A stretch of DNA of 64,000 nucleotides, from positions 7,490,093 to 7,554,092 of the forward strand of contig JAQFVV010000031.1 in the NCBI GenBank assembly GCA_028023455.1. The letters are read 5' to 3'. Of this stretch, positions 11,499 through 23,273 are shown piece after piece. Every line of letters starts with the position of its first letter. The first letter of the stretch is position 1. The stretch is from Epiperipatus broadwayi. Taxonomy: Eukaryota; Onychophora; Udeonychophora; Euonychophora; Peripatidae. The translations under genes and the position numbers were made by a program. Under the pieces are notes generated by a model. The model was given only the letters and a program-made list of their open reading frames with translations, was not told the DNA's origin and searched no databases.

Positions 11499-12528
11499 TC
11501 AACTATTATCTATACACTGTAGGATGAAAGTTTCTCCAAGTTTAATCCATCTTCTCCGATCTTTAGCTTCTCTTCTCCATATCACCCCTGCACACTTTCT
11601 TATTTCATCCATCCATCTCACATGTGGTTTCTTTCTGAGTCTTTTACAATCTCTTGTAATCCAGTTTAAGATTTCAATTGTCCATCTGTTATCACCTCTT
11701 CTAGCAATATGTCCAGTCCACCTTCACTTCAATCTTTTATTTTTTTTCAATGAGGTTAGTAACACCACTTTGTTCTCTTACCCATGCATTGCATTTTCTT
11801 GTTACTTCCAATATGCATCTCTCCATATTTCTTTGAGTGGTCTGGAGTCTCTGTATTGCTCTTTTAATAAGTGTCTAAGTCTCAGATCCATAAGTAAGAA
11901 CTGGTAAAACACATTTGTTAAAAACCTTCCTTTTCAAACACATAGGCATATTTCCTTTTAGTATCAAGTTATTTCTACCAAAAGCACTCCAAACAAGTTT
12001 AATTCTATGATTCATTTTATCCATTATGTTTCCATCTGCTTTAATAATCTGACCAAGGTATTTGTAACTGTTAACTTATTCTAATTCATCATAATCAATC
12101 TTTATTTTCATATTTTGACCAAATAGATTAAACATTACTTTAGTCTTTTTAACATTTATTGTTAGTCCTACTTTTCTACTTTCATCTGATAACTACTGCA
12201 ACATTTTCTGCAGCTCTGAAGCATTATTTGCAAAAACAACTATATCATCTGCAAAATCTAAATGACTTAAATAATATCCATTTACTTTCACTCTTTTAGT
12301 TTTCCATTTTAATCCACAAAATACTCCCTGCAACACTGCTGTAAAAAGTTTTGGAGATATGGAGTCACCTTGTCTTACACATTTCTCAATGTTGACTTTC
12401 TCAGTATCATTATGTAATTTAATTGCTGCTGTTGCATTTTTATAAATATTCTTTAAAATATGACATTATCCTGGATCTATACTTGATGATCCAATGCTTT
12501 AATCACTGAAAAAATGTTTATAGAATCA
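11497..12528 (-). pseudogene. RTE-type LINE ORF2, 3' half, broken
   Basis: On the minus strand from 12528 to 11497 the frames read, in order: IKALDHQV and FIKMQQQQLN (RT fingers/palm remnant); TPYLQNFLQQC; LDFADDIVVFANNAS with the FADD catalytic box at 12245-12256; INVKKTKVMFN; VNSYKYLGQIIKADG; HRIKLVWSAFGR; RKVFNKCVLPVLTYGSE; IQRLQTTQRNMERC; NAWVREQ; and finally RREAKDRRRWIKLGETF just before a stop beside the TA tract. This is the usual order for RTE elements, ending at the true ORF2 C-terminus. Several stops and frameshifts make it inactive. It is 5'-truncated at a (TA)n tract at 12529. It is the same family as 2025-2958 and fills the ~50-bp gap deleted there. The 150-residue plus-strand frame across it is an antisense shadow. 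Confidence 0.88.
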
Positions 12529-12554
12529 ATATATATATATATATATATATATAT
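12529..12554. repeat. (TA)n microsatellite
   Basis: TA run joining the RTE truncation point to the end of LTR-like copy A. Confidence 0.9.
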
Positions 12555-14685
12555 AATGGTCTGGGTGGACAGAGCCTTACCGTATCTGCAAGAAAAATTT
12601 ATATAGTAGGCCGATACGTAAGTTAAGATTAACATTTTACATGTTTTATTCAGACCATCAGCTCATGCCACTAGCTCAATGAGAGAGATTTATAAAATAT
12701 AAATTATTATTTAAAAATATTTTCAATATTAAAATAAAAATAAAAGAAGCCACTGCCAGTAATTAACACACAAACATTTATTTACGCACATATAAATAAA
12801 ATTGAGGAATAAAATTTATTATTTTAGGTTGGTTATTAATTTAATTTTTAAATTTAATTTTTTTTTAGTTTGAACAATTCACACAGATTTGTTTAATAAT
12901 ATTTTTAAAAGTATCGAGTATGGATAAATTATATACATTGCATTTGAAAAGAAAATATTCTATCCCTGATTTAACCTTAGGCCAAAAGTTCACAGCCAAA
13001 CCAACATCAATCCATCTGATATTTCGATGTATTCAATGCAGTATGAATACAACAGCACAAATACCATACTGGCAGAAATGTACATGTGAACATCAAGGTT
13101 AAAGAAGACCTTTACCCTCATCCAGACAGGAATACTACATCTGTCTGATGAGAAGAGCAATAAAAAAAACTCCATAGGAAGGGACTGCATTTTCCATCTT
13201 ACCATCCCATTCCATAGGCAAGAAGGGGGTGTGTTGCATATAATGCAATCCTGCATGTAGCAAATCTCATACTACATCTACTAATTACACCAATATATCC
13301 AATCCATTGACCCAATTTAACTACAAAACAAATAATCTAAGATTACCCTCCCTTAATTAAATAATATAACTTTACAAATCTATATAGCCATTCACACCTG
13401 AGTTAAATTTAACATTTATATAAGTTCACACAGATGAATTTTATAAAAATTTGTTTTATAATGTTGAATATAGATCGGCTACATAGATTACATGGTTAAA
13501 ACATTTCAAAATCAACATAAACGATCAAAATATAAAGTCATTGGTGGAATTGCAGAGGAAAATTTGCAAGAAACCCAATGGCATTCATCATAAAATGCCA
13601 CATTGACACCAATAACTTAAAAGACATCCAAATAAATACATTTTAGATACTCACCGTAAGGTATCATTATTTACCGAATGTCTATATATTTTATTCAAAT
13701 ATGAAAACAAAATATAATTAAACATTAACAAATCTATGCAAGCATCTATACCTAACTTAAATTTAATGCATTTAAATGATTTATACAATAAATATTAATA
13801 AAAATTTAAAAAATGGAAATGATTTTTTATTTTGCAATCTCAAATGTATAAATTTAAACATTAATAATTGATTTGAAAGTTAAAAGTCAGATAAAAGTTC
13901 ATTTTAAAATTTACATTAGCTGAATATTAAAAGCTTGTCAAATCTTCACAAAAGTTCTAATTACTTTGAAATTTTACAGTTCATATCTTCCATTTGAAGA
14001 ATCCCGGTTCCTGGTGCCAATTCCCACAACGTCTCTATTGGAAGACTGGTCTGTTATTCTGGAGGTGGACTTAGCTGGTTCAATCCTGGTACTATTTGAT
14101 TGCAGAACCCATATGATTTGGGGTCTGCAATAATACCATTCATAATTCATCAGTCATTTCATTTTAAAATAGTGAGAGGGTGTGACAAGTGTGTCTTATC
14201 ACACCTCTCAAAAAATCAAGCTGGAACTGTTTTAATTTGAATATTTTTTTTCTTTTATAGTACTCCACCAGATTCATTGAACATAGTTTCCTGTTCCAAT
14301 AATTTCCATTAAGGTCTGAGTAATTGGTTATTGCTTCTATTGGACATTCAAATTTTTTTTATTCTCTTATCTATATCTTTCATCTGACTTTTTTATATAA
14401 AAGCCCCAAGGGCTAGTTTGCTTTTCATTTCATTTTTAAAACAATCATTTCTATTTACTAAAATATTTTATCATTAAATATCTTGTATTTTTTTTTATAA
14501 AAAAGTATGTTCAAATATTTTTTTTTTAAAAAAAGAAAATAATACTTTTAAAGTTTTTATTCGATCTGTGCGATATATGCATACAGTGAACAACTCTTTA
14601 ATTTTAGCTTTTAGTTTTTTATTTATGAACTTAAAAAATTTTTTTATTCTAATTTTAAATTAATGTAACGGCATATACCATTACA
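12553..14685 (-). mobile_element. LTR-like 2.1-kb repeat, copy A
   Basis: Reverse-strand copy of the repeat also at 18434-20572 and 58468-60636. Its 5' end (14685 on the minus strand) reads tgtaatggtatatgccgttaca and its 3' end is close to 'cagaccattata'. The termini TGTAAYGR...YNRTTAYA suggest an LTR (TG...CA). Shared internal marks are the 'actggcagtggcttttatt' block (about 12750 reversed), a conserved antisense stretch PDLTLG.KF..KP..IHLI..CIQCSM (12960-13045), NPA.S.SHTTSTNYTNIS (13240-13310) and a GC-richer block at 13985-14130. There is no gag or pol, so a solo LTR or non-autonomous element is likely. Confidence 0.75.
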
Positions 14686-14701
14686 ATATATATATATATA
14701 T

Positions 14702-15259
14702 AAATATAGCTAAAAGGAGAAAAAGATGATCTTTGCTTCATTTCTTTATGAAAAAGCTGTCATTTTATCCTATTTGTATAAAAGTGTCTATAACATTGTT
14801 TATCATTGACGTTTATGTCACATGAACAAAATGATCAACAATTCCTATGAATATTCATAACCAATGTAACATATATTTTTATGAAATTCTGCAAATTTAC
14901 ATGCAATTTTTATAAGATTACAAAAAGAAAACAACACAATTAGAAAGAGATGACTTATGCAAAAGTATATTAATGTTATTTTACTACCTTAGACTATTAA
15001 TAATATTCCTCAATTTGTCTTTTATGATGTTATTATTTTTTATTTTATTTTATTAATGGCTAGTAGTGCCGGAATCGTTAAATGCAAGTCTATTCACTGC
15101 TTAATTGTCAGGAACAATTAAATGCAGGTTTACTTTATCTTTGATGATTTAATATTTCATCTTGTTGGAATATAAAATGTGTATGTCAAATATTTATAAC
15201 AAGTTGGTTTTTTAAAAAAAAAACGATTTGGATTTCAAAAGTGATGTATTAATAAAACA
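14702..15259. other. AT-rich sequence without recognised feature
   Basis: A weak internal similarity exists ('attgtcaggaacaattaaatgcagg' against 'agtgccggaatcgttaaatgcaagt', both cited in part, around 15060-15130). No gene recognised. Confidence 0.5.
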
Positions 15260-15413
15260 ATAAAAATGATGCTTAATGAATAACCATTGTGTAGTGTAAT
15301 TTCCACTACACCATTCTTGCCCAAGGTAGGGTGGTTTCTTTACTCTTTGAACATTTCATCGATGAGTGTAATCATAAACATATGACCAAAACATGTGAAA
15401 AAGATATATGGTT

Positions 15414-15457
15414 TCTAAGATGCATATTTCATGCTGAACCAGCACTCATCAGTTGGG
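15414..15457 (-). ncRNA. Hammerhead ribozyme-like fold in R3 unit 1
   Basis: Minus strand, 5' to 3': CCCAA (stem I), CTGATGA (intact core), GTGCTG-GTT-CAGCAT (6-bp stem II, one G-U), GAAA, a minimal stem III AT..AT, the cleavage triplet ATC, then TTAGA. The stem I partner in sister units is TTGGG, which pairs fully with CCCAA; in this unit it is mutated to TTAGA. Hammerheads are small self-cleaving RNAs, and type I forms with tiny stem III occur in PLE and retrozymes. Inferred by eye; activity is doubtful because stem I is weak. Confidence 0.55.
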
Positions 15458-16187
15458 CTAGTAAAAATCTATTGATATATTTTTATCATTGTTTAACATA
15501 TATAGATAGAGAAGTATTACAGTTTTGATAAGTATCATACTTATTGTACTAACAACTTTGATGCAAAACATTTGATAAAAATATATTATTAATTTTTTAT
15601 TAGTCATCCATTACATTATAAAGTATCCACTTAATGAACAATATTTTGGTAGTATAATTTTTACTACAGCATTCTAATGCAATGTAGGGACTTTTTTCTA
15701 TCTACTTTCAACAGTCTATCTAAGGAGTGTAATTATAAACATATGATCAAATACTTGTGAAAAAAGTGTATGATTACTAAGATGCACATTTCATGCCAAA
15801 CATGTGATCATTAGTAGCCCAAATGACAAACTCTTACACATATTTTTATCATTTTTAGTAAATATAGACATCCCATTACTGCAGTTTAATTGATAAATGT
15901 CACACTTACTATCCTCATACTAAAAACTTAATGGAAGTATATGATTGTTATTACTCATTCTAAAGAGTACAGTTTATTACACTTCCAATCTCACATGAGA
16001 GCAGTGTAGTGAAAATTCTACTACAAAAATATTACTCATTAAGTTGATAATCTCTATTCTAATGTAATTTCCACCAAATGGTTTGTATCAAAATTGTGAT
16101 GATAGTAAGTTTGACACTTAAACTGTACTAAGTGTCTATCTATTTATATTGGACAATGACGCAGATATGTGTAAGTGGTTATGATCA

Positions 16188-16234
16188 GAATGAACTGATG
16201 AGTGCAAGTTAAGCATGAAATGTGCATCTTGGGA
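16188..16234 (+). ncRNA. Hammerhead ribozyme-like fold in inverted R3 unit
   Basis: Plus strand: CTGATGA at 16195-16201, stem II GTGC-AAGTTAA-GCAT (4 bp), GAAA at 16217-16220, stem III ATG-TG-CAT, triplet ATC, then TTGGG. Stem I pairs only two bases (AA/TT) next to the core in this copy. The two other inverted units have mutated cores (GTTATGA near 16473, CTGATGT near 16753). Confidence 0.5.
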
Positions 16235-16965
16235 TGAGTCACTAACATGGATAAGAGTAGTGTGGTAAAAATTACTCTACAGAAATTGTATTCATTAAGT
16301 GGATAATTTCTAGTTTAATAAATGACTACTAAAACTATTAATGTATTCCGGCAGGTGGTATGTGTCAAATTTGTGATGTCAGTACATTCAATTTATCAAT
16401 TAAACTCTTGTAATTGGCTATTTATATATACTGAAATAATGTTAAAGATAGGTTTAAGAGATTTTGACCTGGGCCAGGTTATGAGTGCTGATTTGGCATG
16501 AAATTTTCATCTCTGGAGCATAAGGTAGTCACTCTTTTGTGTGAGAACAGTGCATTAAATTATTGCATTAGAAAATATTACTCATTAAGTGGATGTATAT
16601 TCTAATGAATAACAAATATTAATATACTTTCATTAATTGGTCTATGGTAATGTTGTGAAGGCAGAAATTTTGACACTTTGCAATTAAATTGTAGTAATTG
16701 TTTATTTAAATATATTGAACAATGATATAGATATGTGTAAATGATTGTGGTCTGGGCTAACTGATGTATTGGATCAGCATGAATTGTGCATCTTGGTGAT
16801 CATACATATTTCCACATGTCTTTGATCATATGTTTATGATTATATTCTTCCACAAGGTGCTAAAAATGGAGAGAAAGCAGTCCCTAACTTGTGTGAGAGT
16901 AGTGTAGTAAAGATACATTACAGAAATTTTATTCATTAAATGAATAATCTCTAGTCTAATGGTTG

Positions 16966-17615
16966 ACTAATGAATATTATTAATGTAGAAATGATTGGTT
17001 GATTAAAAATCTTAACTTTTCAAAGTTAATCACTTTTCCATTAAACTGAACTTAAACTACATTAAAGAATTATCTAACTCTCGGATGTCACTTCATAAAT
17101 AGATTATTACTTGATTTACAACTGTCAACCATTTGAAACCATTCAAAACAGATAAATTCATTAATAATTTTTACAAATCAATTATTAGACTACAAATTAA
17201 CATAACATTTCTAGCCAAGATAAAAACTTCAAATTCAGTTAAAGATTAATATATTTTATTTAATTAACATAATCACATTGGATAATTATTCTATCTTCAT
17301 CACTTTTTAAGTGTGTAAACATACTTTTTAATTTTGAAATTTATTGTGAAACTTTTTTCAGGTATAAAAATTATAAGGCCAGAAATATTACCATTTTTCA
17401 GGTGACTTATATGCTTAAAAAGATAATGTCTTCACAACAGAAGTGATAGATCAATTTAAAATATATAAACTTAAGATTTTGGAATTGTAATCAATTCTAC
17501 TCATACGTATATATATATATTGTTTATTAATGTAACATTTTATACATTTTATTCAGAAGGGAAGCTTGTTTCATACAGATTAAACTACTCACATGTATGA
17601 AAAACTGAAAGAGGT

Positions 17616-17617
<2 letters not shown>
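16966..17617. other. AT-rich sequence without recognised feature
   Basis: No gene or family repeat recognised. Confidence 0.5.

Positions 17618-17698
<81 letters not shown>
17618..17698. repeat. (TA)n microsatellite, ~40 units
   Basis: Uninterrupted TA run at the outer edge of the PLE described next. Confidence 0.97.
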
Positions 17699-17702
<4 letters not shown>

Positions 17703-18433
17703 TTAATCAATGTCTGTATTCCAATTATAATAAAATATATATAATTATTCAAAACAATACAATAATTAATACAGTAAAACAATATTTAAAAAAAACAAAA
17801 AACAAATATATACCACAATTTAATAGAAGTACTTTCAACTATCTATGTAGTCGTTATCAACTAGATTCAAATTGTATTACAAAAAATGTTACAAATGTAA
17901 ACAAAATGTAATACGTCATACATGAATTTTCCCACAATTCATTAATTTTTATATTGGCGGCCTGTCTGTTTATCAAATGTTGCTTTTCACTTTTCATTAA
18001 CATAGCTTCTTTAATTTTGCATTTATTATTATTTCTTTCAATACATAAAATCTTAACTTTATCAAAATCAAAATCATAATTACATGTTACATTATAATCA
18101 AAAAATACTGATGGTGATACATCATCATTTCTAATATTCTCTTGTCTTGATTTTTGTACGTGTTTATATAACAACAAATGCTCCTTTGATCTTTTCTCTA
18201 ATTTACATTGAGATTCCCCAATATATGCCTTTCCACAACACACAGCTATTTATATATTGCACAACTTTGATTTAAAATAATTATTTATTAATCTAATACA
18301 ATTTGAATCTAGTTGATAACGACTACATAGATAGTTGAAAGTACTTCTATTAAATTGTGGTATATATTTGTTTTTTTAAAATATTATTTTACTGTATTAA
18401 TTATTGTATTGTTTTGAATAATTATATATATAT
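17699..18433 (-). mobile_element. Penelope-like element family P with inverted termini
   Basis: The left end (about 17735-17882) and right end (about 18292-18425) are inverted copies: 'aaaacaatacaataattaat' against 'attaattattgtattgtttt', and 'agtactttcaactatctatg' against its complement near 18335-18355. Between them sits the GIY-YIG endonuclease on the minus strand. Reading outward on the plus strand at 18305-18360, the terminus has TTGATAA, a 5-6 bp stem (CGACTA-CATAGA-TAGTTG), GAAAG, AGTACT and then CTATT, arranged like a hammerhead with a changed core (TTGATAA for CTGATGA). Terminal inverted copies are a known PLE arrangement. The element is bounded on both sides by TA runs. Confidence 0.75.
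17857..18243 (-). pseudogene. PLE family P GIY-YIG endonuclease domain, truncated
   Basis: A 128-codon minus-strand frame starting MCCGKAYIGESQCKLEKR: CCGKAYIG is the YIG strand of the nuclease, followed by SKEHLLLYKHVQK, SVFFDYNVTCNYDFDFDKVK, ILCIERNNNKCKIKEAM, then HLINRQAANIKINELWE. The conserved glutamate region (KIKEAM) and the Cys/His ends typical of PLE nucleases are present. The GIY strand and the whole reverse transcriptase are missing on the 5' side, where the right terminal repeat begins within 60 bp. The last ~20 residues run into the left terminal repeat. It is the best preserved family P copy here, but not a complete protein. Confidence 0.8.
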
Positions 18434-20572
18434 TGTAACGGTATATAAATATGTCGTTACATTAATTTAAATTAAAAACTTAAAAGTTCGCAAATAAAAG
18501 TAAAAAACTAAACGCTAAAATTAAAACATTGTTAAACGTGTATACATTCGCACAGATGTTAAACTTTAAAAATATTTTTTTTTTTCATAAACAAAAAAAA
18601 AAAAGTATTTGAATGTATTTTTTTTAAATAAAAAAATACAAGATTGAAATATAAAAATATTTTAATAAAAAAAATAACGTAAGTTAAAATAAAAACAGGT
18701 ATTAATTAATTCCTGTAATCTATAAAAGGAAATGATTGTTTATTAATTATCTAAAAGCTGTTTAATTAAAAAGTCAGATGGAAAGTTAGATAAGAGAAGA
18801 AAAGATTTTAGATTGACAAATGGAAGCACTAAGCCTTGGCCCGGACCATAACGAAAAAACAGATTAGTGACGTTTTGTTCAGTGAATCCTTGTGGATGAT
18901 ATAAAAAGAAAAAAATATTGAGTTGAAGAGCTTTTTCAACTTGGTTGGGTGAGACGAGCGATAAAGACGCGCTTTATCATTCTCTCTCACTTATCTCTGA
19001 AATGGAATGACTAATACCATGAACCAGCAAATGCCACCTCCTGAACATTAGATCGATCTTTCAATTAAAGACTCTGTGGACATTGACACCAGGAACCGGG
19101 AGTTCTGCTACCGTAAGCTATAGGAAATGAACAATTCTTAAAATCAATCAAGAACTTTCGTCAAGTTGAACAAATTAATAAACAAGCCGACTTATTTAAA
19201 ATGGACTCTTATCTGACTTTTTGTAAGTTTAAATCAAATTAATAATGGTTAATTTTATATCTTTCCCGATTGTGAAAAGAATCATTTCCCTTTTAATATT
19301 TTTATGTGTAGTAATATTTTATTGTAGAAATTATTAAATGCATTACATTTAAGTTGTCTATAGATGCTTGCATGGATTCATTTGCGGTTAATTAGATTTT
19401 GGTTTTCATATTTGATCAAAATATATAGACATTCGATAAATAATGATACCTTACGGTGAGTATCTAAAATGTATTTATTCGGATGTCTTTTAAGTTATTG
19501 GTGACAACGCAAGTATCTTATGGTGAATACTATTGGGTTACTTATAAGTTTCCCTCTGCGATTGTCGGTATCAATAATTTTGTATTTTGATCGTTTATGT
19601 TTATTTTGAAATGTTTTTGACTGTGGAATCTGTGGAATCGATCTATACCCAACATTTTTAAATAAATCTGTGCGAACGTATATAAATGTTAAAATTAAGA
19701 CGGGCACGAATGGCTATATAGTTTTGTAAAGTTGTATTAAGGGAGGGTAATCTTAGGTTATTCATTTCGTAGTTGAATTGGTTCAATGGATTGGATATAT
19801 TTGTGTAATTAGTAGATGTAGTATGAGATCTGCTACGGGCAGGATTATAGATATACGCCATACACCCTCTGTTTGCCTATGGATGGGTTTGTAAGTCGGC
19901 AGAAGACCGCAGTCCATTCCTATGGAGTTTTTAGTTTATTGATCTACTTGCCCACAGATGTCACATTCCTGTTGGTGGAGAGTCAATGTCTTCTCTATTT
20001 CTACTTATTGTTCAGATGTACATTCCTGACAATATAGTATTTTGTGTTGTCGTATCATGCTACATTGAATACATGAATGTATCAGATGGATTGGCGCCAG
20101 TTGATTGCGAAATTTGTTGCCTAAGGTTAAATCAGGGAAGAATATTTTCCTTTCAAATGCAGACCTATGTAGTCCATTCATACTCGACCCTCTAAATAAA
20201 ATATTAAACATTATAGCAAGCTATTTTAAATGTAAAATTAAAAATTAAGATAAAAAATCTAAATGTTAAACTTATTCCTTGAATTTAGAATGATTTTATA
20301 TGTGCGTAAATAAATATTTTTCTGTGTTAATTTCTGGCAGTGGCTTTTATTCTTTTATTCTTTTATATTTAAGATATAAAATTTATAGATTTTTATCTCT
20401 GCATCTCCGCTGAGCTAGTGACAATGGGCTAACGATCTAAATATGTAAATAAAGTGGAATCCTAACAGCGCGTATCTGCCTACTTTATAAATTTTTCTAG
20501 GCTCAAATGCCTAGATGGTGCCCTTTGGTAGTGCGGTGCGATGCGATCTCCCACTTCGTTTGGATCGTTATA
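18434..20572 (+). mobile_element. LTR-like 2.1-kb repeat, copy B
   Basis: Starts TGTAACGGTATA and ends near 'ggatcgttata', inside TA runs. It is collinear with copy C (58468-60636) and inverted copy A (12553-14685). Promoter-like and polyadenylation-like signals lie in the expected order for an LTR: TATAAAAAG at 18900-18908, and AATAAA within 'gtaaataaagtgg' at about 20448. Internal landmarks are 'accaggaaccgggagttctg' (about 19089), 'actcttatctgac' (19204), 'aggttaaatcagggaaga' (20123) and 'ttctggcagtggcttttatt' (20331). Short antisense frames (NPARSRSHTTSTNYTNIS; PDLTLGNKFRNQLAPIHLIH) are kept in part in all three copies. No gag or pol. Confidence 0.78.
18900..18908 (+). promoter_or_regulatory. 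TATA-box-like signal in LTR-like copy B
   Basis: tataaaaag at the same position as tataaaaag at 58958-58966 in copy C. About 25-30 bp downstream copy C has an initiator-like 'ccagtcagttt'. Confidence 0.45.
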
Positions 20573-22230
20573 ATATATATATATATTGCACTTTGAATTT
20601 CAAATGTTATTTTTATTTTCACTTCCAATATTGACATCATCTACTTCAAATAAATATATTAAAAATTATAATTTAAACTTCAGCTTAAAATTAATATATA
20701 TATATATATATATATCTTTTTTTAATAAAACTAAAATACATGGACTTCTACAACTTTATTCCTCTTTTTCATTTATAAAAATATTTTAGATATATTTTAT
20801 ACGTTCCTGAACAACACTCATTTTTAGTTTTATTTTTTTTTTAGTTTTTACCTACTTAATCAAATTTACCTTGAAGGATGTTTTATAAATAATCATTTTT
20901 AATTTATTGGATAAGTATTTAAGTCTCTGAAGTTTTCACTACTTAGACATTTCTAATTTTAAAACTGAATACTATTGGTAATTTGGTTAACTTTTCTGCT
21001 AGTGTAAGAATCCTTATTTCGAATCATAATCTCTTCACATTTATTTTGTGTCTAATGATAATGCTTGCTATAATTAAAACGTTAAGATTTGATTCTCTTT
21101 TCATTTTATTTTTTGTTATACCTCAAACTTATCTTTAATTTAATAAAGTGGCCCTGGTTTTTTATCATGATCAAATGGAGCATTCATCTCTACAGATTTA
21201 AAGAATTTATGAATATATGAGATATATCCAATGGCAAAAATAGGCCAATGAATGTTGATGCTCAGCAAATTTGGTTGTTCTCATTATGGAAAAAAAATGT
21301 TGTAAAAAATACACTGTCCATCTGTGTGTAGGTAATGTCTAATAACAACAAATTACTGTCACTGTTGAACAGCAGTACATATGATATGCACTAATTGGCT
21401 AAAGTGAGGAAGATAAATTTATGCTAGAACTGGAAGCTGCTATATCTCAAAACTAATGGAAGGCAATTTGTCACAGAGCAGATGGACATGTTATTTGTAC
21501 ATATACCCATGCCAAGCTGCCACAGTACAGCTGGATGTGTTGTTGTGTAAACCTAAAAGAGCACCTAAGCTCTTGTTCAATCGTTGTTCAGCATCAAGAT
21601 GCTATATCCCACCAACGATATTAGATGAAGCTATATCAGACAAACTAACTCCTTCTTTTTAAAATATATTAAATTAAATATTAGATATATTAAATTAAAT
21701 GTATATTTCTATTTGTTTTATTTCTAAGGCAGTATGTACCTTACTTATATTAAAAGTTTATATGTGAATCTATTTAAACAGCGGGATTTGAACTCAGAAT
21801 TTTCAATCTTTTCATTGTCCGTTTCATCTCAAGCAACCAATACACATGACCAGACATATGAGATGAAGTGGAGAATGAAAAATGCTCACTTCAAATCCCT
21901 TTACTTACATATATAAAGCATTAAGTATAAGCGAGTTATATACTATGTTGAGTTTCATATTGCTTGGGAAATAGATTATATCTTAGTATAAGTTCGTCCC
22001 ATCTCTCCTGTTAATATTTATTGATATGGAATAGTCCAATAACATGAGATCTTAGATTGATGTCATGTCTACATAGATTTTAAGTCCATTAAGGCGTTGA
22101 ACATTCCTTTGTTTGTTTTTCAATGAAATGAATGGTTGAACAGTTGGAAAAATGAGAATATTAAAGCCTGTCCATTAAAGTTTGAGGAATTGTTATCATA
22201 ATATAAACCAGACACTGAGTGTGTATGTGG
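20573..22230. other. AT-rich sequence; one GC-richer block
   Basis: TA runs at about 20573-20586 and 20694-20715. A richer block at 21420-21660 has a 68-codon plus frame (21456-21662, CSASRCYIPPTILDEAI near its end). It matches no family I recognise and no other copy in the window. It could be a decayed exon or an element fragment. Confidence 0.35.
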
Positions 22231-22364
22231 TGTATATATATGAAAAACAAAAAACAAGTTAAAAACTTGCTAACGCTTGTATTTATTTTAACAGATGGTG
22301 TTCTACCAAAAACACCATCAAGCGTATGTTTATATAACTGTCAGAGCATGCATTCACTATCTCT

Positions 22365-22424
22365 AATTCCACTTTCAGTTCATGATTTCAAGCTATTTTC
22401 TATCATCAGTGAAAGACAGGAATT
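22365..22424 (-). ncRNA. Hammerhead ribozyme copy 1 (R2b), decayed
   Basis: Minus strand: stem I outer AATTCC/GGAATT and inner CTTTCA/TGAAAG-type arms, core CTGATGA, stem II weakened (TAGA opposite GCTT), GAAA. The triplet site reads AAC in place of ATC, so cleavage is not expected. Confidence 0.6.
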
Positions 22425-22762
22425 TTAGAAACTAGATCTAAACACAAACTCTGAGCGTTTATGAAACAGTTTCTATTCAGCTTGCAAGCGTGAATCTTTT
22501 AGACATGTAATGTCTTCAAACTCAGCATAGCAATCCAGATAGCTACATGGGTCTGATCTCAGTTTGCATCATCACATAGTAGAAGCCTCTGCAATATATA
22601 TAATTGCTAGAAGGACCTCAAAGGTACATTTATGAAAAACAAAAAACAAGTTAAAAACTTGCTAACACTTGTATTTATGTCAACAGATGGCCTTCTACCA
22701 AAAACACCATCAAGCATATGTTTACATAAATGTCAGAGCATGCATTCACTATCTCTAACTTT

Positions 22763-22822
22763 AATTCCACTTTCAGATCATGATTTCAAGCTATTTGCTA
22801 TCATCAATGAAAGACAGGAGTT
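22763..22822 (-). ncRNA. Hammerhead ribozyme copy 2 (R2b), core mutated
   Basis: Same fold as the intact copies, but the core reads TTGATGA (first C lost). Stem II TAGC/GCTT, GAAA, stem III ATC-AT-GAT and triplet ATC are kept. Confidence 0.65.
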
Positions 22823-23273
22823 TTAGAAACTAGATCTAAACACAATCTCTGAGCATTTATGAAACAGTCTCTATTCAGCTTGCAAGCGTGAATCTTTTAG
22901 ATATGTATTGTCTTCAAACTCAGCATAGCAAGCCAGATAGCTGCATGGGTCTGATCTCAGTTCAGCATCACCACATAGTAGAAGCCTCTGCAATATATAT
23001 CATTGCTAGAAAGACCTCAAAGGTTCAAGCGTTAGCAAGTTTTTAACTTATTTTTTATTTTTCACAAAAGTACCTTTGAGGTCTTTCTAGCAATGATATA
23101 TATTGCAGAGGCTTCTACTATGTGGTGATGCTGAACTGAGATGAGACCCACGTAGCTATCTGGCTTGCTATGCTGAGTTTGAAGACATTACATGTCTAAA
23201 AGATTCACGCTTGCAAGCTGAATAGAAACTGTTTCATAAACGCTCAGAGTTTGTGTTTAGATCTAGTTTCTAA

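Larger units (their letters stand above)
15260..16965. repeat. R3 array: two forward and three inverted ~290-350 bp units with hammerhead-like folds
   Basis: Forward units near 15283-15540 and 15640-15900 share 'agtgtaatcataaacatatga', 'ctaagatgca.atttcatgc' and 'ttttatcatt.tt'. Inverted units follow with periods of about 285 bp; the phrase 'tattg.acaatga...gatatgtgtaa' lies near 16147, 16430 (decayed) and 16715. Single copies also lie at 56440-56676 (plus) and 60720-60990 (inverted). Each unit has the motif set CTGATGA / stem / GCATGAAAT.TGCATC. The array ends near 'attcattaaatgaataat'. Confidence 0.8.

Noticed and set aside
11455-11907. A 150-codon plus-strand frame, the second longest in the window
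   Set aside because: It is antisense to the RTE C-terminus and begins inside a TA run.
22240-22428. A 64-69 codon open frame repeated in most R2b units (also 22632, 33690, 34574) as a possible conserved small protein
   Set aside because: It runs across the ribozyme on the opposite strand, so its conservation is explained by shared repeat ancestry and the RNA fold. One unit (34.07 kb) has a stop and another (23.4 kb) a frameshift. No family or signal features.
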